DNA of 64,000 bases from an uncultured Clostridia bacterium (GCA_947629905.1 CANRFM010000002.1:1-64000); one strand, 5' to 3'. Shown: positions 16,349-25,632, counted from the first letter of the stretch. A program made the numbers and translations. Notes: generated by a model from the sequence alone, not told the origin.

Positions 16349-16771
16349 ATGTTTGCACCGGAGCTATTCCGCAGGAACTTGCTCGATGATTTTTTTGAGT
16401 TTCCTTTTTCCATGTCCCGCACCGCTGCGGGAACGATGAAAGCCGATGTCCGGGAGACTGACCACAGCTATGAGCTCGAGATCGACCTCCCCGGCATCCG
16501 GAAAGAAGATGTCAAGGCAGAGCTGAACAACGGCTATCTGACGGTCACAGCATCCGCATCCCGGAACGATGACGAAAAAGACGCAGGCGGCAGCTATATC
16601 CGCCGGGAGCGTTTCAGCGGGGCATTCAGCCGGAGCTTCTATGTGGGTGAGGCTGTCAGGGAAGACGAGATCAGCGCTAAATTTTCGGACGGCGTGCTGA
16701 AACTCTCCGTCCCGAAAAAAGAAAAACAACCCGATGTCGATACCCGCAAGTATATCGCCATCGAGAGCTGA
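16349..16771 (+). CDS. Hsp20/alpha-crystallin-family small heat-shock protein
   Basis: 140 residues from ATG 16349 behind GGAAGGAG. The alpha-crystallin domain spans about 28-130: KADVRETDHSYELEIDLPGI, then LTVTASASR, and the C-terminal FSDGVLKLSVPKK with the A-x-x-x-x-GVL signature. It acts as an ATP-independent holdase chaperone. A TATACT at 16294-16299 is a possible -10 box, with only a weak -35; I see no CIRCE operator. It is monocistronic. Confidence 0.93.
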   Translation: MFAPELFRRNLLDDFFEFPFSMSRTAAGTMKADVRETDHSYELEIDLPGIRKEDVKAELNNGYLTVTASASRNDDEKDAGGSYIRRERFSGAFSRSFYVGEAVREDEISAKFSDGVLKLSVPKKEKQPDVDTRKYIAIES

Positions 16772-16775
16772 CACA

Positions 16776-16801
16776 AAAGGGAGAGCCTGCGCTCTCCCTT
16801 T
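16776..16801. terminator. Bidirectional terminator between hsp20 and the small membrane protein gene
   Basis: AAAGGGAGAGC (16776-16786) pairs perfectly with GCTCTCCCTTT (16791-16801) around a 4-base loop. It separates convergent genes. Confidence 0.75.
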
Positions 16802-16803
16802 GC

Positions 16804-17019
16804 TTATTCGATGTGATAGTCGTCCTCGTTGAGGATGACGACATTTTCGTCCTTGCGCCGGATGGTGCCGGTCTGCGGATCGTAGCAATATTCCTCTGCT
16901 TTCCTGCGCAGTGCTTTCAAGCCCGCTTTCAGCACAAAGGGTGCTGCTGCACAGGAGATCACAGTCAGCACTGCACTTCCTGCCAGTAGACTCACGGGTG
17001 CGAGCAGATTTTTTTTCAT
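16804..17019 (-). CDS. Small hypothetical membrane-anchored protein
   Basis: 71 residues. One hydrophobic segment (about 5-30, LLAPVSLLAGSAVLTVISCA) is followed by a basic stretch and an acidic C-terminal half with a Tyr/Asp-rich YDPQTGTIRRKDENVVIL segment. The start follows AGGAGGG. It lies 45 bases after fba on the same strand and may be cotranscribed. I recognise no family. Confidence 0.65.
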   Translation of the reverse strand: MKKNLLAPVSLLAGSAVLTVISCAAAPFVLKAGLKALRRKAEEYCYDPQTGTIRRKDENVVILNEDDYHIE

Positions 17020-17064
17020 AAGACCCTCCTGTTGCGGGAATTGCGGAAATTGCCGGTGAAATGC

Positions 17065-17931
17065 TTACGCCTTGCCGACAGAACCGAACAGCTCCATCTT
17101 CTCCTTGACGGTAGCCTTGATTGCTTCAAAGCCCGGAGCAAGCAGCTTTCTGGGGTCAAATCCCTTGCCCTGCAGGTCCTTGCCCTCTTCGATGTACTTC
17201 CGGGTAGCCTCTTGGAAAGCAAGCTGGCACTCTGTATTGACATTGATCTTGGCAACGCCGAGGGAGATTGCCTTCTTGATCATGTCAGCCGGGATGCCTG
17301 TACCGCCGTGCAGTACCAGCGGCATATCGCCGACCTTTTCCTTCACAGCTGCGAGTGTCTCGAAAGACAGACCTTCCCAGTTCTCCGGGTACTTGCCATG
17401 GATATTGCCGATACCAGCAGCGAGCATGGTCACGCCCAGATCTGCGATCTTCTTGCACTCTTCGGGGTCAGCGCACTCGCCCTTGCCGACAACACCGTCC
17501 TCTTCGCCGCCGATCGCACCGACCTCAGCTTCGAGGGAAAGCCCCAGTACTTCGCAGGCATTCCGCAGAATGGTCGTCTTTTCCACATTTTCCTCAAACG
17601 GCAGGTGAGAGCCGTCAAACATGATGGACGAGAAGCCGGCATTGATGCAAGCCTTTGCGCCCTCAAAAGAGCCGTGGTCAAGGTGCAGCGCAACCGGAAC
17701 AGTGATATTCAGCTCCTCCAGCATACCCTTTACCATGCCGACAACAGTCTTGTAGCCGCACATATACTTGCCTGCACCCTCAGAAACACCGAGAATGACC
17801 GGAGACTGCAATTCCTGCGCCGTCAGCAGAATTGCCTTTGTCCACTCGAGATCGTTGATGTTGAACTGTCCGACAGCATACTTGCCGTCCCTTGCCTTGT
17901 TCAGCATATCCTTAGCAGAAACTAATGCCAT
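17065..17931 (-). CDS. fba: Class II fructose-1,6-bisphosphate aldolase
   Basis: 288 residues from ATG 17931 behind AGGAGG; a longer frame would include the promoter. VALHLDHGSFEGAKACINAG and EAEVGAIGGEEDGV carry the zinc ligands and catalytic region of class II aldolases; VLHGGTGIPADMIKKAISLG and KINVNTE form the phosphate- and substrate-binding loops. It cleaves fructose-1,6-bisphosphate to DHAP and glyceraldehyde-3-phosphate in glycolysis. The length matches the shorter class II group that also includes tagatose-bisphosphate aldolases, but its stand-alone position favours the glycolytic role. Confidence 0.93.
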   Translation of the reverse strand: MALVSAKDMLNKARDGKYAVGQFNINDLEWTKAILLTAQELQSPVILGVSEGAGKYMCGYKTVVGMVKGMLEELNITVPVALHLDHGSFEGAKACINAGFSSIMFDGSHLPFEENVEKTTILRNACEVLGLSLEAEVGAIGGEEDGVVGKGECADPEECKKIADLGVTMLAAGIGNIHGKYPENWEGLSFETLAAVKEKVGDMPLVLHGGTGIPADMIKKAISLGVAKINVNTECQLAFQEATRKYIEEGKDLQGKGFDPRKLLAPGFEAIKATVKEKMELFGSVGKA

Positions 17932-17985
17932 AATGAGATTCCTCCTGAAAATTTGATAGAGAGGGCAGCAAGCCCTGTCATTATT

Positions 17986-18014
17986 ATTATACAGCATTTT
18001 TCCTGAAATTGCAA
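17986..18014 (-). promoter_or_regulatory. Sigma-A promoter of fba
   Basis: On the minus strand, TTGCAA (18009-18014) and TATAAT (17986-17991) with a 17-base spacer. Confidence 0.75.
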
Positions 18015-18120
18015 GCCTTTCCGAAAAAATTTACATCTCCCCTTATTTTCTGTCCCGCCTGCGCCGCAAAATGCAAAAATGCCACACATTCTGCTTTTCA
18101 ATGCGGGATTTTTTGTCATC

Positions 18121-18173
18121 CTGTACAAAGTACAGAAAAAAAGCTTGACATTTCTGTAAACCTGATTTACAAT
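18121..18173 (+). promoter_or_regulatory. Promoter with an upstream palindrome before the DUF975-like gene
   Basis: TTGACA (18145-18150) and TACAAT (18168-18173) with a 17-base spacer. A perfect inverted repeat, CTGTAC-AAA-GTACAG (18121-18135), ends 9 bases before the -35 box and is a plausible operator. Confidence 0.65.
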
Positions 18174-18223
18174 ATAAGAGGCAGGGTGTGCCCTGCATAC
18201 TGATGCAAGGGGGAAACCTTTTT

Positions 18224-19195
18224 ATGTGGACAAATAGTCTGTTAAAGAAAAATGCATGGGAGAAGCTGAAAGGCTACTACTGGTCTGCGCTGGGCGTGGT
18301 GCTTCTGTCCTCTATTTTAGGCGCAGATTCCGGCGGAAGCATTTTGGGCGGCGGCGGTTCTTCCTATTCCAGACAACAGGTAGAAAATGGGGGCGTGGCT
18401 CCGGATATTTCTCCGGAACAGGCACTGATGTTCCTGCTGCTTGCCATGATCATTGTGCTGATCGTATGGATCTTTGTCTTTGGGTTCAAGATACTGCTCA
18501 GCAATCCTGTCAAGTGCGGTGAGTGCAAGTATTTCTGTGCAGCAAGAAACGGCGACCCGAATTTCTCACATCTGTTTGACAATTTCAAGAACGGCAACTA
18601 TATGCCCACGGTCAAGACCATGTTCTTCAAAGATCTGTATGTTTTCCTGTGGTCGCTGCTGTTTGTCATTCCGGGCATCATCAAGACCTATGAATATTTC
18701 CTGATCCCCTACCTGTTGGCAGAAAATCCCCGGCTGTCCAGACAGCGTGCCTTTGAGATCTCCAAAAAGACAATGGACGGCGAAAAGTTCAAGCTGTTTG
18801 TGCTGGGGCTTTCCTTCATCGGCTGGTATCTGTTAGGCTATCTGGCTTGCTGCATCGGTACGATCTTTGTCAAGCCCTATCAGACAGCGACCTATGCGGA
18901 ATTTTATATGTGTATGCGGGCGAAAATGCTTTCCTACGGCTACACCACAGAAGATGAGCTGTGCGGTGAAGTTGCAGACGGCAGCTTCTTTGGCGGTACG
19001 CCCTATGGCGGCAGCGGGGATACGTTCTACGGCTCTAACACCTATGGCGATACCACATACGGGAACAACAGCTACGGCAATCCCTATGACAATTCCGCTA
19101 ATTCCTACAACCCCTACAATACGGATTCCTACAATAACAGCAATTCCTACGACAAGAAAGACGACAACGACCCCAATAATCCCTATAACAGCTAA
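18224..19195 (+). CDS. DUF975-like multipass membrane protein with Tyr/Asn-rich tail
   Basis: 323 residues from ATG 18224 behind AAGGGGG. About five membrane segments are seen between 15 and 225, with the cytoplasmic CGECKYFCAARNGDPNFSHL segment typical of DUF975 proteins. The last about 80 residues are low-complexity, built of YG/NPYD/NSY units and ending in an acidic DKKDDNDPNNPYNS tail. Members of the family are of unknown function. It is monocistronic, and the palindrome upstream suggests specific regulation. Confidence 0.75.
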   Translation: MWTNSLLKKNAWEKLKGYYWSALGVVLLSSILGADSGGSILGGGGSSYSRQQVENGGVAPDISPEQALMFLLLAMIIVLIVWIFVFGFKILLSNPVKCGECKYFCAARNGDPNFSHLFDNFKNGNYMPTVKTMFFKDLYVFLWSLLFVIPGIIKTYEYFLIPYLLAENPRLSRQRAFEISKKTMDGEKFKLFVLGLSFIGWYLLGYLACCIGTIFVKPYQTATYAEFYMCMRAKMLSYGYTTEDELCGEVADGSFFGGTPYGGSGDTFYGSNTYGDTTYGNNSYGNPYDNSANSYNPYNTDSYNNSNSYDKKDDNDPNNPYNS

Positions 19196-19230
19196 ATACA
19201 AAGAACACCCGGCAGCAGGGCGGCATTATT

Positions 19231-20589
19231 TTAATTCTTGATGCTGTGCATGGGGGCAGGTATCCTGCCGCCTCTGGCAATGAATTTTGCGGGCGACTTG
19301 CGGTTGACCGGCATGACAGGTCCTGAGCCGAGCAGTCCGCCAAATTCGAGCGTATCGCCCTCCTGCTTGCCAATAGCGGGGATGAGCCGCACGGCAGTGG
19401 TCTTGTTGTTGACCATGCCGATCGCTGCTTCATCTGCGATGATGGCAGAAATGGTCTCAGCAGTCACATCACCGGGTACTACGATCATATCCAACCCCAC
19501 AGAGCAAACAGCCGTCATGGCTTCGAGCTTTTCAAGGCAAAGCGTACCGTTCCGGGCAGCATCGATCATGCCGGCATCCTCCGACACCGGAATAAATGCG
19601 CCCGAAAGCCCGCCGACATTCGAGGAAGCCATCACGCCGCCTTTCTTGACCGCATCATTCAGCAGGGCAAGCGCTGCTGTCGTGCCATGTGTGCCGCAGC
19701 ACTCCAGCCCCATGCCCTCTAAAATATGCGCCACGCTGTCTCCCACAGCAGGTGTGGGCGCAAGCGAAAGATCCACGATCCCGAACGGGAGATGCAGCAT
19801 TTCAGAAGCCCGTGCGCCGACAAGCTGCCCCATGCGGGTAATCTTGAAAGCGGTTTTCTTGATGACATCTGCCAGTTCATCTATGGAAGAATCCGGATAT
19901 TTCTCAATGGCAGCCCGCACGACACCCGGACCGGAAACGCCGACATGGATCTCACAGTCCGGTTCCCCGACCCCGTGGAAAGCACCTGCCATAAAGGGAT
20001 TGTCTTCCACCGCATTGCAGAACACGACAAGCTTTGCCGGTCCGATGCACTGCCGGTCGGCAGTCGCCTTTGCCGCATCGAGTACCACTTTGCCCATCAG
20101 GGCGACCGCATCCATATTGATGCCGCTCCGGGTAGAGCCGACATTGACAGAGGAACAGACATTGTTTGTCACGGACAGCGCCTCCGGAATGGATTCGATG
20201 AGAGCCTGATCTCCGGCGCTGAAGCCCTTGTGAACGAGCGCCGAATAGCCGCCGAGAAAATTGACACCGCAGCTATCCGCAGCCTTTTGCAGGGCAAGTG
20301 CCAGCTTGACAGGGCTTTGCCCGGGACAGGCAGCCGCCAGCATGGCTGCCGGGGTGACAGAAATGCGCTTGTTGACGATCGGAATGCCGTATTCCTTTTC
20401 GATCTGTTCGCCGGTTTTCACGAGGTTTTCGGCTTTGCGTGTGATCTTGTCATAGACTTTCCGGCAAGCCTTGTCCATATCCGGGTCAATGCAGTCAAGC
20501 AGGGAAATGCCCATGGTAATGGTACGGATATCCAGACATTCGTCTTGGATCATGCGGATCGTTTCGAGTATGTCAAATGTATTCAGCAT
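19231..20589 (-). CDS. PFL-family (UPF0210) protein
   Basis: 452 residues, the usual length of UPF0210. [39 protein letters not shown] and the [15 protein letters not shown] region are conserved family blocks. The family is related in fold to pyruvate formate-lyase, but I see no glycyl-radical motif, and its reaction is unknown. It lies 12 bases after the ACT-domain gene on the same strand. This pairing with a UPF0237 ACT protein is conserved in Firmicutes, suggesting a ligand-sensing partner. Confidence 0.9.
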   Translation of the reverse strand: MLNTFDILETIRMIQDECLDIRTITMGISLLDCIDPDMDKACRKVYDKITRKAENLVKTGEQIEKEYGIPIVNKRISVTPAAMLAAACPGQSPVKLALALQKAADSCGVNFLGGYSALVHKGFSAGDQALIESIPEALSVTNNVCSSVNVGSTRSGINMDAVALMGKVVLDAAKATADRQCIGPAKLVVFCNAVEDNPFMAGAFHGVGEPDCEIHVGVSGPGVVRAAIEKYPDSSIDELADVIKKTAFKITRMGQLVGARASEMLHLPFGIVDLSLAPTPAVGDSVAHILEGMGLECCGTHGTTAALALLNDAVKKGGVMASSNVGGLSGAFIPVSEDAGMIDAARNGTLCLEKLEAMTAVCSVGLDMIVVPGDVTAETISAIIADEAAIGMVNNKTTAVRLIPAIGKQEGDTLEFGGLLGSGPVMPVNRKSPAKFIARGGRIPAPMHSIKN

Positions 20590-20601
20590 GATTTCACCTC
20601 G

Positions 20602-20871
20602 TCAGATCTTGTGCATGGAATTGAAAATATCCTCGTGCATACAGTGAATGGCAAGCCCTTCGGATTTGCCAAGGGCAGTCATATCGTCCGAAAGCGCCGA
20701 AAAATCAGTGCTGATAGCAGAAATATCCACCAGCATGATCATGGCGAACATATCCTGCAATACACTTTGTGTGACCTCCATGACATTGACATTGTGACCA
20801 GCGCAGATGCCGCTGACCTTGTGCAGGATGCCGATCGTATCCTTACCGATGACAGTAATTACAGCCCGCAT
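20602..20871 (-). CDS. ACT-domain protein (UPF0237)
   Basis: 89 residues, a single ACT fold: RAVITVIGKDTIGILHKVSG, then a second half with FAMIMLVDIS. ACT domains bind amino acids or other small ligands. It is the first gene of a two-gene unit with the PFL-like gene and probably regulates it; no DNA-binding domain is present. Confidence 0.9.
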   Translation of the reverse strand: MRAVITVIGKDTIGILHKVSGICAGHNVNVMEVTQSVLQDMFAMIMLVDISAISTDFSALSDDMTALGKSEGLAIHCMHEDIFNSMHKI

Positions 20872-20937
20872 AGTATAGCCTCCTTGAATGGTTCATTTGC
20901 TGCCTTTTCCGGTATGCCGGAGCAGGCTTCTTTTTAT

Positions 20938-20966
20938 AGTATAGCACAAATTCCGGAAAGATACAA
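20938..20966 (-). promoter_or_regulatory. Promoter of the ACT/PFL-like unit
   Basis: On the minus strand, TTGTAT (20961-20966) and TATACT (20938-20943) with a 17-base spacer. Confidence 0.65.
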
Positions 20967-21062
20967 GCCCTTTTGCAGCACATGGACATAAATTTTTCGT
21001 AAAGTCCGCCGGAGCGGATAAATAGGGGGCTTACCTCTTTGCACAATGCTTTCTATTATTCT

Positions 21063-21084
21063 TTGTCTAACTTTTTGGGGTCAA
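21063..21084. mobile_element. Solo IS3/IS150-type terminal repeat
   Basis: These 22 bases are identical to the right end of the deleted IS at 7848-7869, and the match extends to 25 bases (21062-21086 against 7847-7871). No transposase remnant or left end is seen nearby. It sits between the ACT-gene promoter and the end of aspS and is likely a scar of a past insertion. Confidence 0.65.
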
Positions 21085-21125
21085 TTTATAAATTGGGGAG
21101 CATTTCAGTTTTGTTTTATGAACGC

Positions 21126-22895
21126 TTACGCCTTGACCGCAATGCCAAGCACGTCCAGATTTTCCTTTGCCACCGGAGAGGGGCACTGACTCATGACCTC
21201 GGAGGCATCCTTGACTTTCGGGAATGCCACCACGTCACGCAGGCTTTCCGCACCGCTGAGTACCATAGCAAGCCTGTCCAGTCCGATCCCCATGCCGCCG
21301 TGCGGGGGCGCACCGTAGCGGTAAGCCTCCACGAGGAAGCCGAATTTCTCCTCGATCTCCGCCTTGCTCATGCCAAGCGCACGGAACATCTGCTCCTGTA
21401 ACGCAAAATCCGTGATACGCATCGAACCGGAACTCAGCTCCACGCCGTTCAGCACGAGGTCGAACGATTTCGCCGTCACCCGTGCCGGGTCGCTTTCAAG
21501 GTAGGGAATGCAGGACTCCTCCGGCATCGTGAACGGGTGATGCATTGCCACCCATGCGCCCGTTTCCTCATCCTTTTCAAAGAACGGCATCTGCGTCACG
21601 TACAGGAAATTGAGCTTGTCTTTCGGGATGATGTCAAGCTTCCGTGCGACCTCCAGACGAAGTGCGCCGAGGGTCGGGAGCGTTATGGAATTTTTATCCG
21701 CCACAAACAGTGCCACATCGCCCTGTTCACAGCCGACTGCCTGCAACAGTTCCGCAAGTGCCTCTTCCGTGAAGAATTTCCCGAACGAGCAGGACGGCTT
21801 TTCCTCCGTCCACCGCACGTAGGCAAGCCCTTTTGCGCCGATACCACGGACAAATTCCGTCAGCTTGTCGATCTCCTTGCGGGAAAGGGTCTTAGCGGCT
21901 TGCTTTGCCACGATGCACCGCACACTGCCGCCAGACTGCACAGCACCGGAGAACACCCCGAACCCGGAATCCTTCACCAGTTCCGAAACATCCTGCAATT
22001 CCATCCCGAACCGGGTATCCGGCTTGTCGGAGCCAAACCGCTGCATTGCCTCTGCATAGGGCATCCGGGGCAGCGGCAGTGCCACGTCCCTGCCGAGAAT
22101 TTCCTTGACGACCGTCTGCACAAAACCCTCGATCAGCTCTAAAATATCATCCACGTCCACAAAGGACATCTCAAAGTCGATTTGTGTAAATTCCGGCTGC
22201 CGGTCGGCACGCAGATCCTCATCCCGGAAACACCTTGCGATCTGGAAATACCGTTCCATGCCCGCAACCATCAGCAGCTGCTTGTAGATCTGCGGTGACT
22301 GCGGGAGCGCATAGAATTCCCCCGGATGCACTCTTGAGGGGATCAGATAGTCCCGTGCACCCTCCGGTGTGGATTTCATCATCATCGGTGTTTCGATCTC
22401 AATAAAATCATGGGCATAGAAATATTCTCTCGCACACTTGGCGATCTTATGCCGCAGGATCAGGTTTTGCTGCAACGGCGCACGGCGCAGGTCAAGATAG
22501 CGGTATTTCAGGCGGAGATCCTCATTGGCATTCACCTCGTCACCGATCACGAACGGTGTCGTTTCTGCCCTTGCTAAAATACGCAGTTCCTCCGGCTTGA
22601 TCTCAATTCTGCCGGTCGGCATATCGGGGTTAATGCTTTCCCGCTGTACGGCTGTCCCCTTGACGAGAAGGACGTATTCACTGTGGCAGGAAGCCGCTTT
22701 CTCAAACATTTCCCTGTCCGTGTCGTCCCCGAAAGCAAGCTGCACCACGCCGCTTCTGTCCCGCAGTGTAATAAACATCAGATTGCCAAGCTTACGCACA
22801 CGCTGCACAAAGCCGCCAACAACGACCTGCATACCCGGTTCTGTGACCTCCCCGCAGCCGTGTGTGCGGCGGAGTTTTCCCATCATTTCTTCCAT
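21126..22895 (-). CDS. aspS: Aspartyl-tRNA synthetase
   Basis: 589 residues. The N-terminal OB-fold anticodon-binding domain (about 15-105) is followed by the class II catalytic core with the bacterial GAD insertion. Motif 2 is seen around FRDEDLRADRQPEFTQIDFE and motif 3 in GGMGIGLDRLAMVL. It charges tRNA-Asp, or possibly also tRNA-Asn if the organism uses the indirect route. It lies 15 bases after hisS; the pair hisS-aspS is common in Firmicutes. No T-box leader is visible. Confidence 0.96.
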   Translation of the reverse strand: MEEMMGKLRRTHGCGEVTEPGMQVVVGGFVQRVRKLGNLMFITLRDRSGVVQLAFGDDTDREMFEKAASCHSEYVLLVKGTAVQRESINPDMPTGRIEIKPEELRILARAETTPFVIGDEVNANEDLRLKYRYLDLRRAPLQQNLILRHKIAKCAREYFYAHDFIEIETPMMMKSTPEGARDYLIPSRVHPGEFYALPQSPQIYKQLLMVAGMERYFQIARCFRDEDLRADRQPEFTQIDFEMSFVDVDDILELIEGFVQTVVKEILGRDVALPLPRMPYAEAMQRFGSDKPDTRFGMELQDVSELVKDSGFGVFSGAVQSGGSVRCIVAKQAAKTLSRKEIDKLTEFVRGIGAKGLAYVRWTEEKPSCSFGKFFTEEALAELLQAVGCEQGDVALFVADKNSITLPTLGALRLEVARKLDIIPKDKLNFLYVTQMPFFEKDEETGAWVAMHHPFTMPEESCIPYLESDPARVTAKSFDLVLNGVELSSGSMRITDFALQEQMFRALGMSKAEIEEKFGFLVEAYRYGAPPHGGMGIGLDRLAMVLSGAESLRDVVAFPKVKDASEVMSQCPSPVAKENLDVLGIAVKA

Positions 22896-22910
22896 ATTCC
22901 GTTCCTCCTG

Positions 22911-24197
22911 TCAGTCCTTGGAAAGCCTGTCCGCAATTTCAATTGCCGAAAAATGCTCCGTAAAGCTGTCATCCAGTTTCACTGTCAGCTTTTCGCCGGA
23001 CTGCATATTTTTCAGGGCAGCCTCGCCCTGTTCGAGTTCATTGTCGCCAATGACCGCCGTGAAGCGTGCGCCGATCTTGTCGGCATACTTCATCTGCGCC
23101 CGCAGGCTTCTGCCCATGACATCCGTCTGTGCCGAAATGCCCTCTTTCCGGAGGGCTGCCGTCAGTTGCAGACAAAGGTCGGCTGCCGCATCGCCCATAG
23201 GCACCAGATACAGGTCACACCCCTGCGGCTGTGAAAGTGTCATGCCCTGATTTTTCAGCGTAAGCAGCAGGCGTTCCAGTCCCATCCCGAACCCGAGTGC
23301 CGACGTTTCCGGACCGCCAAGCTGTCCGATCAGCCCGTCATACCTGCCGCCGCCGCAGACCGTTCCCTGTGCGCCGATGTCGGTCGTCACAAATTCAAAG
23401 ACGGTTTTCGTGTAGTAATCCAAGCCCCGGACGATTTTCGGGTCGACGGTGTAGTCGATGTTCAGCATGGTGAGATTGGCTTTCAGCTTCTCGAAGTGTT
23501 CGCTGCACGACTCGCAGAGATAGTCAGTGATCATCGGTGCATCTTTGTTGATCGCCTGACATTCCGGGCTTTTGCAGTCCAGCAGGCGCATGGGGTTCTT
23601 GTTCAGGCGCTCCTGACAGGTCTCGCAGAGTTCTGCCCGGTGCGGCTCGAAATAGGCTTTCAGGGCAGTGTGATAGGCTTTCCGGCAGGTCGGGCAGCCG
23701 ATAGAATTGATGTGCAGCTGCGTGTTTTTCACGCCAAGCCGCTCTAAAATGCGCCCTGCCAGACTGATGACCTCTGCATCTGCCGAGGGCTGCGGCGAAC
23801 CGATCATTTCCACTCCGAACTGGTGAAATTCCCGCAGCCGTCCTGCCTGCGGCTTTTCATGCCGGAAACAGGACAGTATGTAATACACCCGCAGCGGCAG
23901 CGCCTCATTCAGCATACCATTCTGCAAAATCGCACGTATCGTGCCTGCCGTCCCCTCCGGGCGGAGCGTAAATCTGTCATTTCCTGCCACAACGGCGTAC
24001 ATTTCCTTCTGCACCACATCGGTCGTTTCCCCTACGCCCCGTTCAAACAGTTCTGTCTGTTCAAAGGTCGGAATGCGCATTTCGGAAAACCCGAAAGAGC
24101 CCGCCGTCTCCCGCAGCATACCCTCCAGCACCTGCCAGTCCCGGCTGACGGACGGCAGAATGTCCTCCGTTCCGTTCGGTCGTCTGAGTAATTCCAT
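22911..24197 (-). CDS. hisS: Histidyl-tRNA synthetase
   Basis: 428 residues. Motif 1 region GTEDILPSVSRDW, motif 2 with FRHEKPQAGRLREFHQFGVE, the histidine A loop VRGLDYYTKTVFEF, and motif 3 ALGFGMGLERLLL are all present, followed by the C-terminal anticodon-binding domain. It charges tRNA-His. The start follows AAGGAGG. A terminator for mgsA lies between mgsA and hisS, so hisS may need its own promoter, which I could not define clearly. Confidence 0.96.
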   Translation of the reverse strand: MELLRRPNGTEDILPSVSRDWQVLEGMLRETAGSFGFSEMRIPTFEQTELFERGVGETTDVVQKEMYAVVAGNDRFTLRPEGTAGTIRAILQNGMLNEALPLRVYYILSCFRHEKPQAGRLREFHQFGVEMIGSPQPSADAEVISLAGRILERLGVKNTQLHINSIGCPTCRKAYHTALKAYFEPHRAELCETCQERLNKNPMRLLDCKSPECQAINKDAPMITDYLCESCSEHFEKLKANLTMLNIDYTVDPKIVRGLDYYTKTVFEFVTTDIGAQGTVCGGGRYDGLIGQLGGPETSALGFGMGLERLLLTLKNQGMTLSQPQGCDLYLVPMGDAAADLCLQLTAALRKEGISAQTDVMGRSLRAQMKYADKIGARFTAVIGDNELEQGEAALKNMQSGEKLTVKLDDSFTEHFSAIEIADRLSKD

Positions 24198-24211
24198 AAC
24201 TTCCTCCTTAG

Positions 24212-24256
24212 AAAAAAGTCTGCTGCACGGCTGCGCTACGCAGCGGACAGCAGACT
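24212..24256 (-). terminator. Terminator after mgsA
   Basis: Read on the minus strand, AGTCTGCTG (24248-24256) pairs with CAGCAGACT (24217-24225), with an inner CTGCG/CGCAG stem, and runs into TTTTTTC. Confidence 0.8.
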
Positions 24257-24269
24257 GTATGCGTTTCTA

Positions 24270-24680
24270 TTATAATGCAGGATTGCCGATCTCACGCCAA
24301 TCCAGATCGCCCCGCTCCAATGCCATGATCAAGGCTTCGGCAGTTGCAATATTCGTTGCCACCGGCACATTGTGTACATCGCACAGGCGGAGAAGTGTCA
24401 TATCATTTGCTTCTGCGGCAGCAGATTTCGTGGTGTTGGGGTCACGGAAAAACAATAATACGTCAATTTCATTGCAGCAGATCCTTGCAGCGATCTGTTC
24501 GCCGCCGCCCTGCGAACCGCTGAAATATTTCTGGATCGGCAGTCCTGTTGCTTCGCCTACGACCTTTCCGGTCGTTCCTGTTGCACAGAGCGTATACCTT
24601 GAGAGTATGCCGCAGTAGGCAATACAGAACTGCACCATCAGCTCTTTTTTGGCATCATGTGCGATCAAGGCAATTGTCAT
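24270..24680 (-). CDS. mgsA: Methylglyoxal synthase
   Basis: 136 residues. IALIAHDAKKELMVQFCIAY opens the MGS fold; the ATGTTG segment and the GGGEQIAARI and FFRDP segments form the phosphate site with the catalytic aspartate. It converts DHAP to methylglyoxal, a bypass that recovers phosphate when sugar phosphates accumulate. It follows the MinD-like gene by 45 bases and ends at a terminator. Confidence 0.93.
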   Translation of the reverse strand: MTIALIAHDAKKELMVQFCIAYCGILSRYTLCATGTTGKVVGEATGLPIQKYFSGSQGGGEQIAARICCNEIDVLLFFRDPNTTKSAAAEANDMTLLRLCDVHNVPVATNIATAEALIMALERGDLDWREIGNPAL

Positions 24681-24725
24681 AGTATCATTCCCTTCCTCCG
24701 CCGCAAGGCGCTTATATTCTTGATT

Positions 24726-25469
24726 TTATTTGATAACCAGCGGAATATTGTCACCGCTCAGTCTTTTGGAGATAGCATCAAATGCCGCAAGACTTGATGC
24801 ATTCGGCGGCAGGGGCGTGCCCTTACCGGTGGATTCTTTCAGTGCGAAGTCCTCCGGGATAACGCCGAGCAGCTGAATGCCGACCGCATCAATGATCTGG
24901 TCAAGGTTATCGATCATGTGGGTCTGGATGTCCTTCTTGCTCAGCTTGTTGACGAGCAGTCTCTGGCGCTTATTGCCACGCTTGTAGAATTCATCCGACA
25001 TCATCGTAGCATCCCGGATGCAGATCGGGTCAGGCGTGGTGACAACAAGGATCAGGTTTGCCTGTTCCACGATGTCAAATACATGGGAATTGATACCAGC
25101 ACCGGTATCAATGATGATCCAGTCAAAGTATTTCCGGATACGGCGGCAGATATCCACGACTTCCTCTGCTGTGACCGTCATGAAAGGGTCTTTCGGGGCG
25201 CAGAGAATGTTGAGGTTGCTTGCCGTGGGCACTGTTGCAACCGCAGCAAGGATCTCTTTCCTGCCCTTGAGCACGTCGCCGAGATCGTACTGCACCTTGC
25301 CGGACATACCGAACATAAGGTCAAGACAGCGCAGACCAAAGTCCAGCTCTATGATGAGCGTGCGGTTCCCCTGCTTGGCAAGGGTATAGCCAAGCCCGTA
25401 ACAGATAGAGGACTTGCCGGTGCCACCCTTACCGGAAGTGACCGCAATGAGTTTTGGATTATTAACCAT
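24726..25469 (-). CDS. MinD/ParA-family ATPase
   Basis: 247 residues from ATG 25469 behind AAAGGAG. Deviant Walker A SGKGGTGKSS at the start, LIIELDFGLRCLDLMFG as switch I, and DWIIIDTGAGINSHVFDIVE as Walker B/switch II place it in the MinD group. It may position the division site. Neither minC nor minE is nearby, and the C-terminus (DAISKRLSGDNIPLVIK) is not an obvious amphipathic targeting helix, so a MinD paralogue is also possible. It lies downstream of mreBCD-PBP2 but has its own promoter. Confidence 0.85.
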   Translation of the reverse strand: MVNNPKLIAVTSGKGGTGKSSICYGLGYTLAKQGNRTLIIELDFGLRCLDLMFGMSGKVQYDLGDVLKGRKEILAAVATVPTASNLNILCAPKDPFMTVTAEEVVDICRRIRKYFDWIIIDTGAGINSHVFDIVEQANLILVVTTPDPICIRDATMMSDEFYKRGNKRQRLLVNKLSKKDIQTHMIDNLDQIIDAVGIQLLGVIPEDFALKESTGKGTPLPPNASSLAAFDAISKRLSGDNIPLVIK

Positions 25470-25604
25470 GTATATTCTCCTTTCCAAGCTATCGCAAAAA
25501 GATCCCCCGGTTATCCTTGCATATCGCAGCACCTTTATGATACAACAGGGAGTTTTCCTGCCGCTGTTGCTGTACTTCAGAAATGCATCACATACCTACT
25601 TATA

Positions 25605-25632
25605 ATTATACCACAAATCTACGTTTTGTCAA
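25605..25632 (-). promoter_or_regulatory. Promoter of the MinD-like/mgsA unit
   Basis: On the minus strand, TTGACA (25627-25632) and TATAAT (25605-25610) with a 16-base spacer, giving a leader of about 130 bases. Confidence 0.75.

Noticed and set aside
19726-20991. 421-residue plus-strand frame
   Set aside because: It is antisense to the PFL-like and ACT genes and crosses their promoter; its composition looks like a reverse translation.
24198-24260. T-box leader for hisS-aspS
   Set aside because: The hairpin here is the mgsA terminator; no specifier loop or TGGNACCGCG-type T-box sequence is present.
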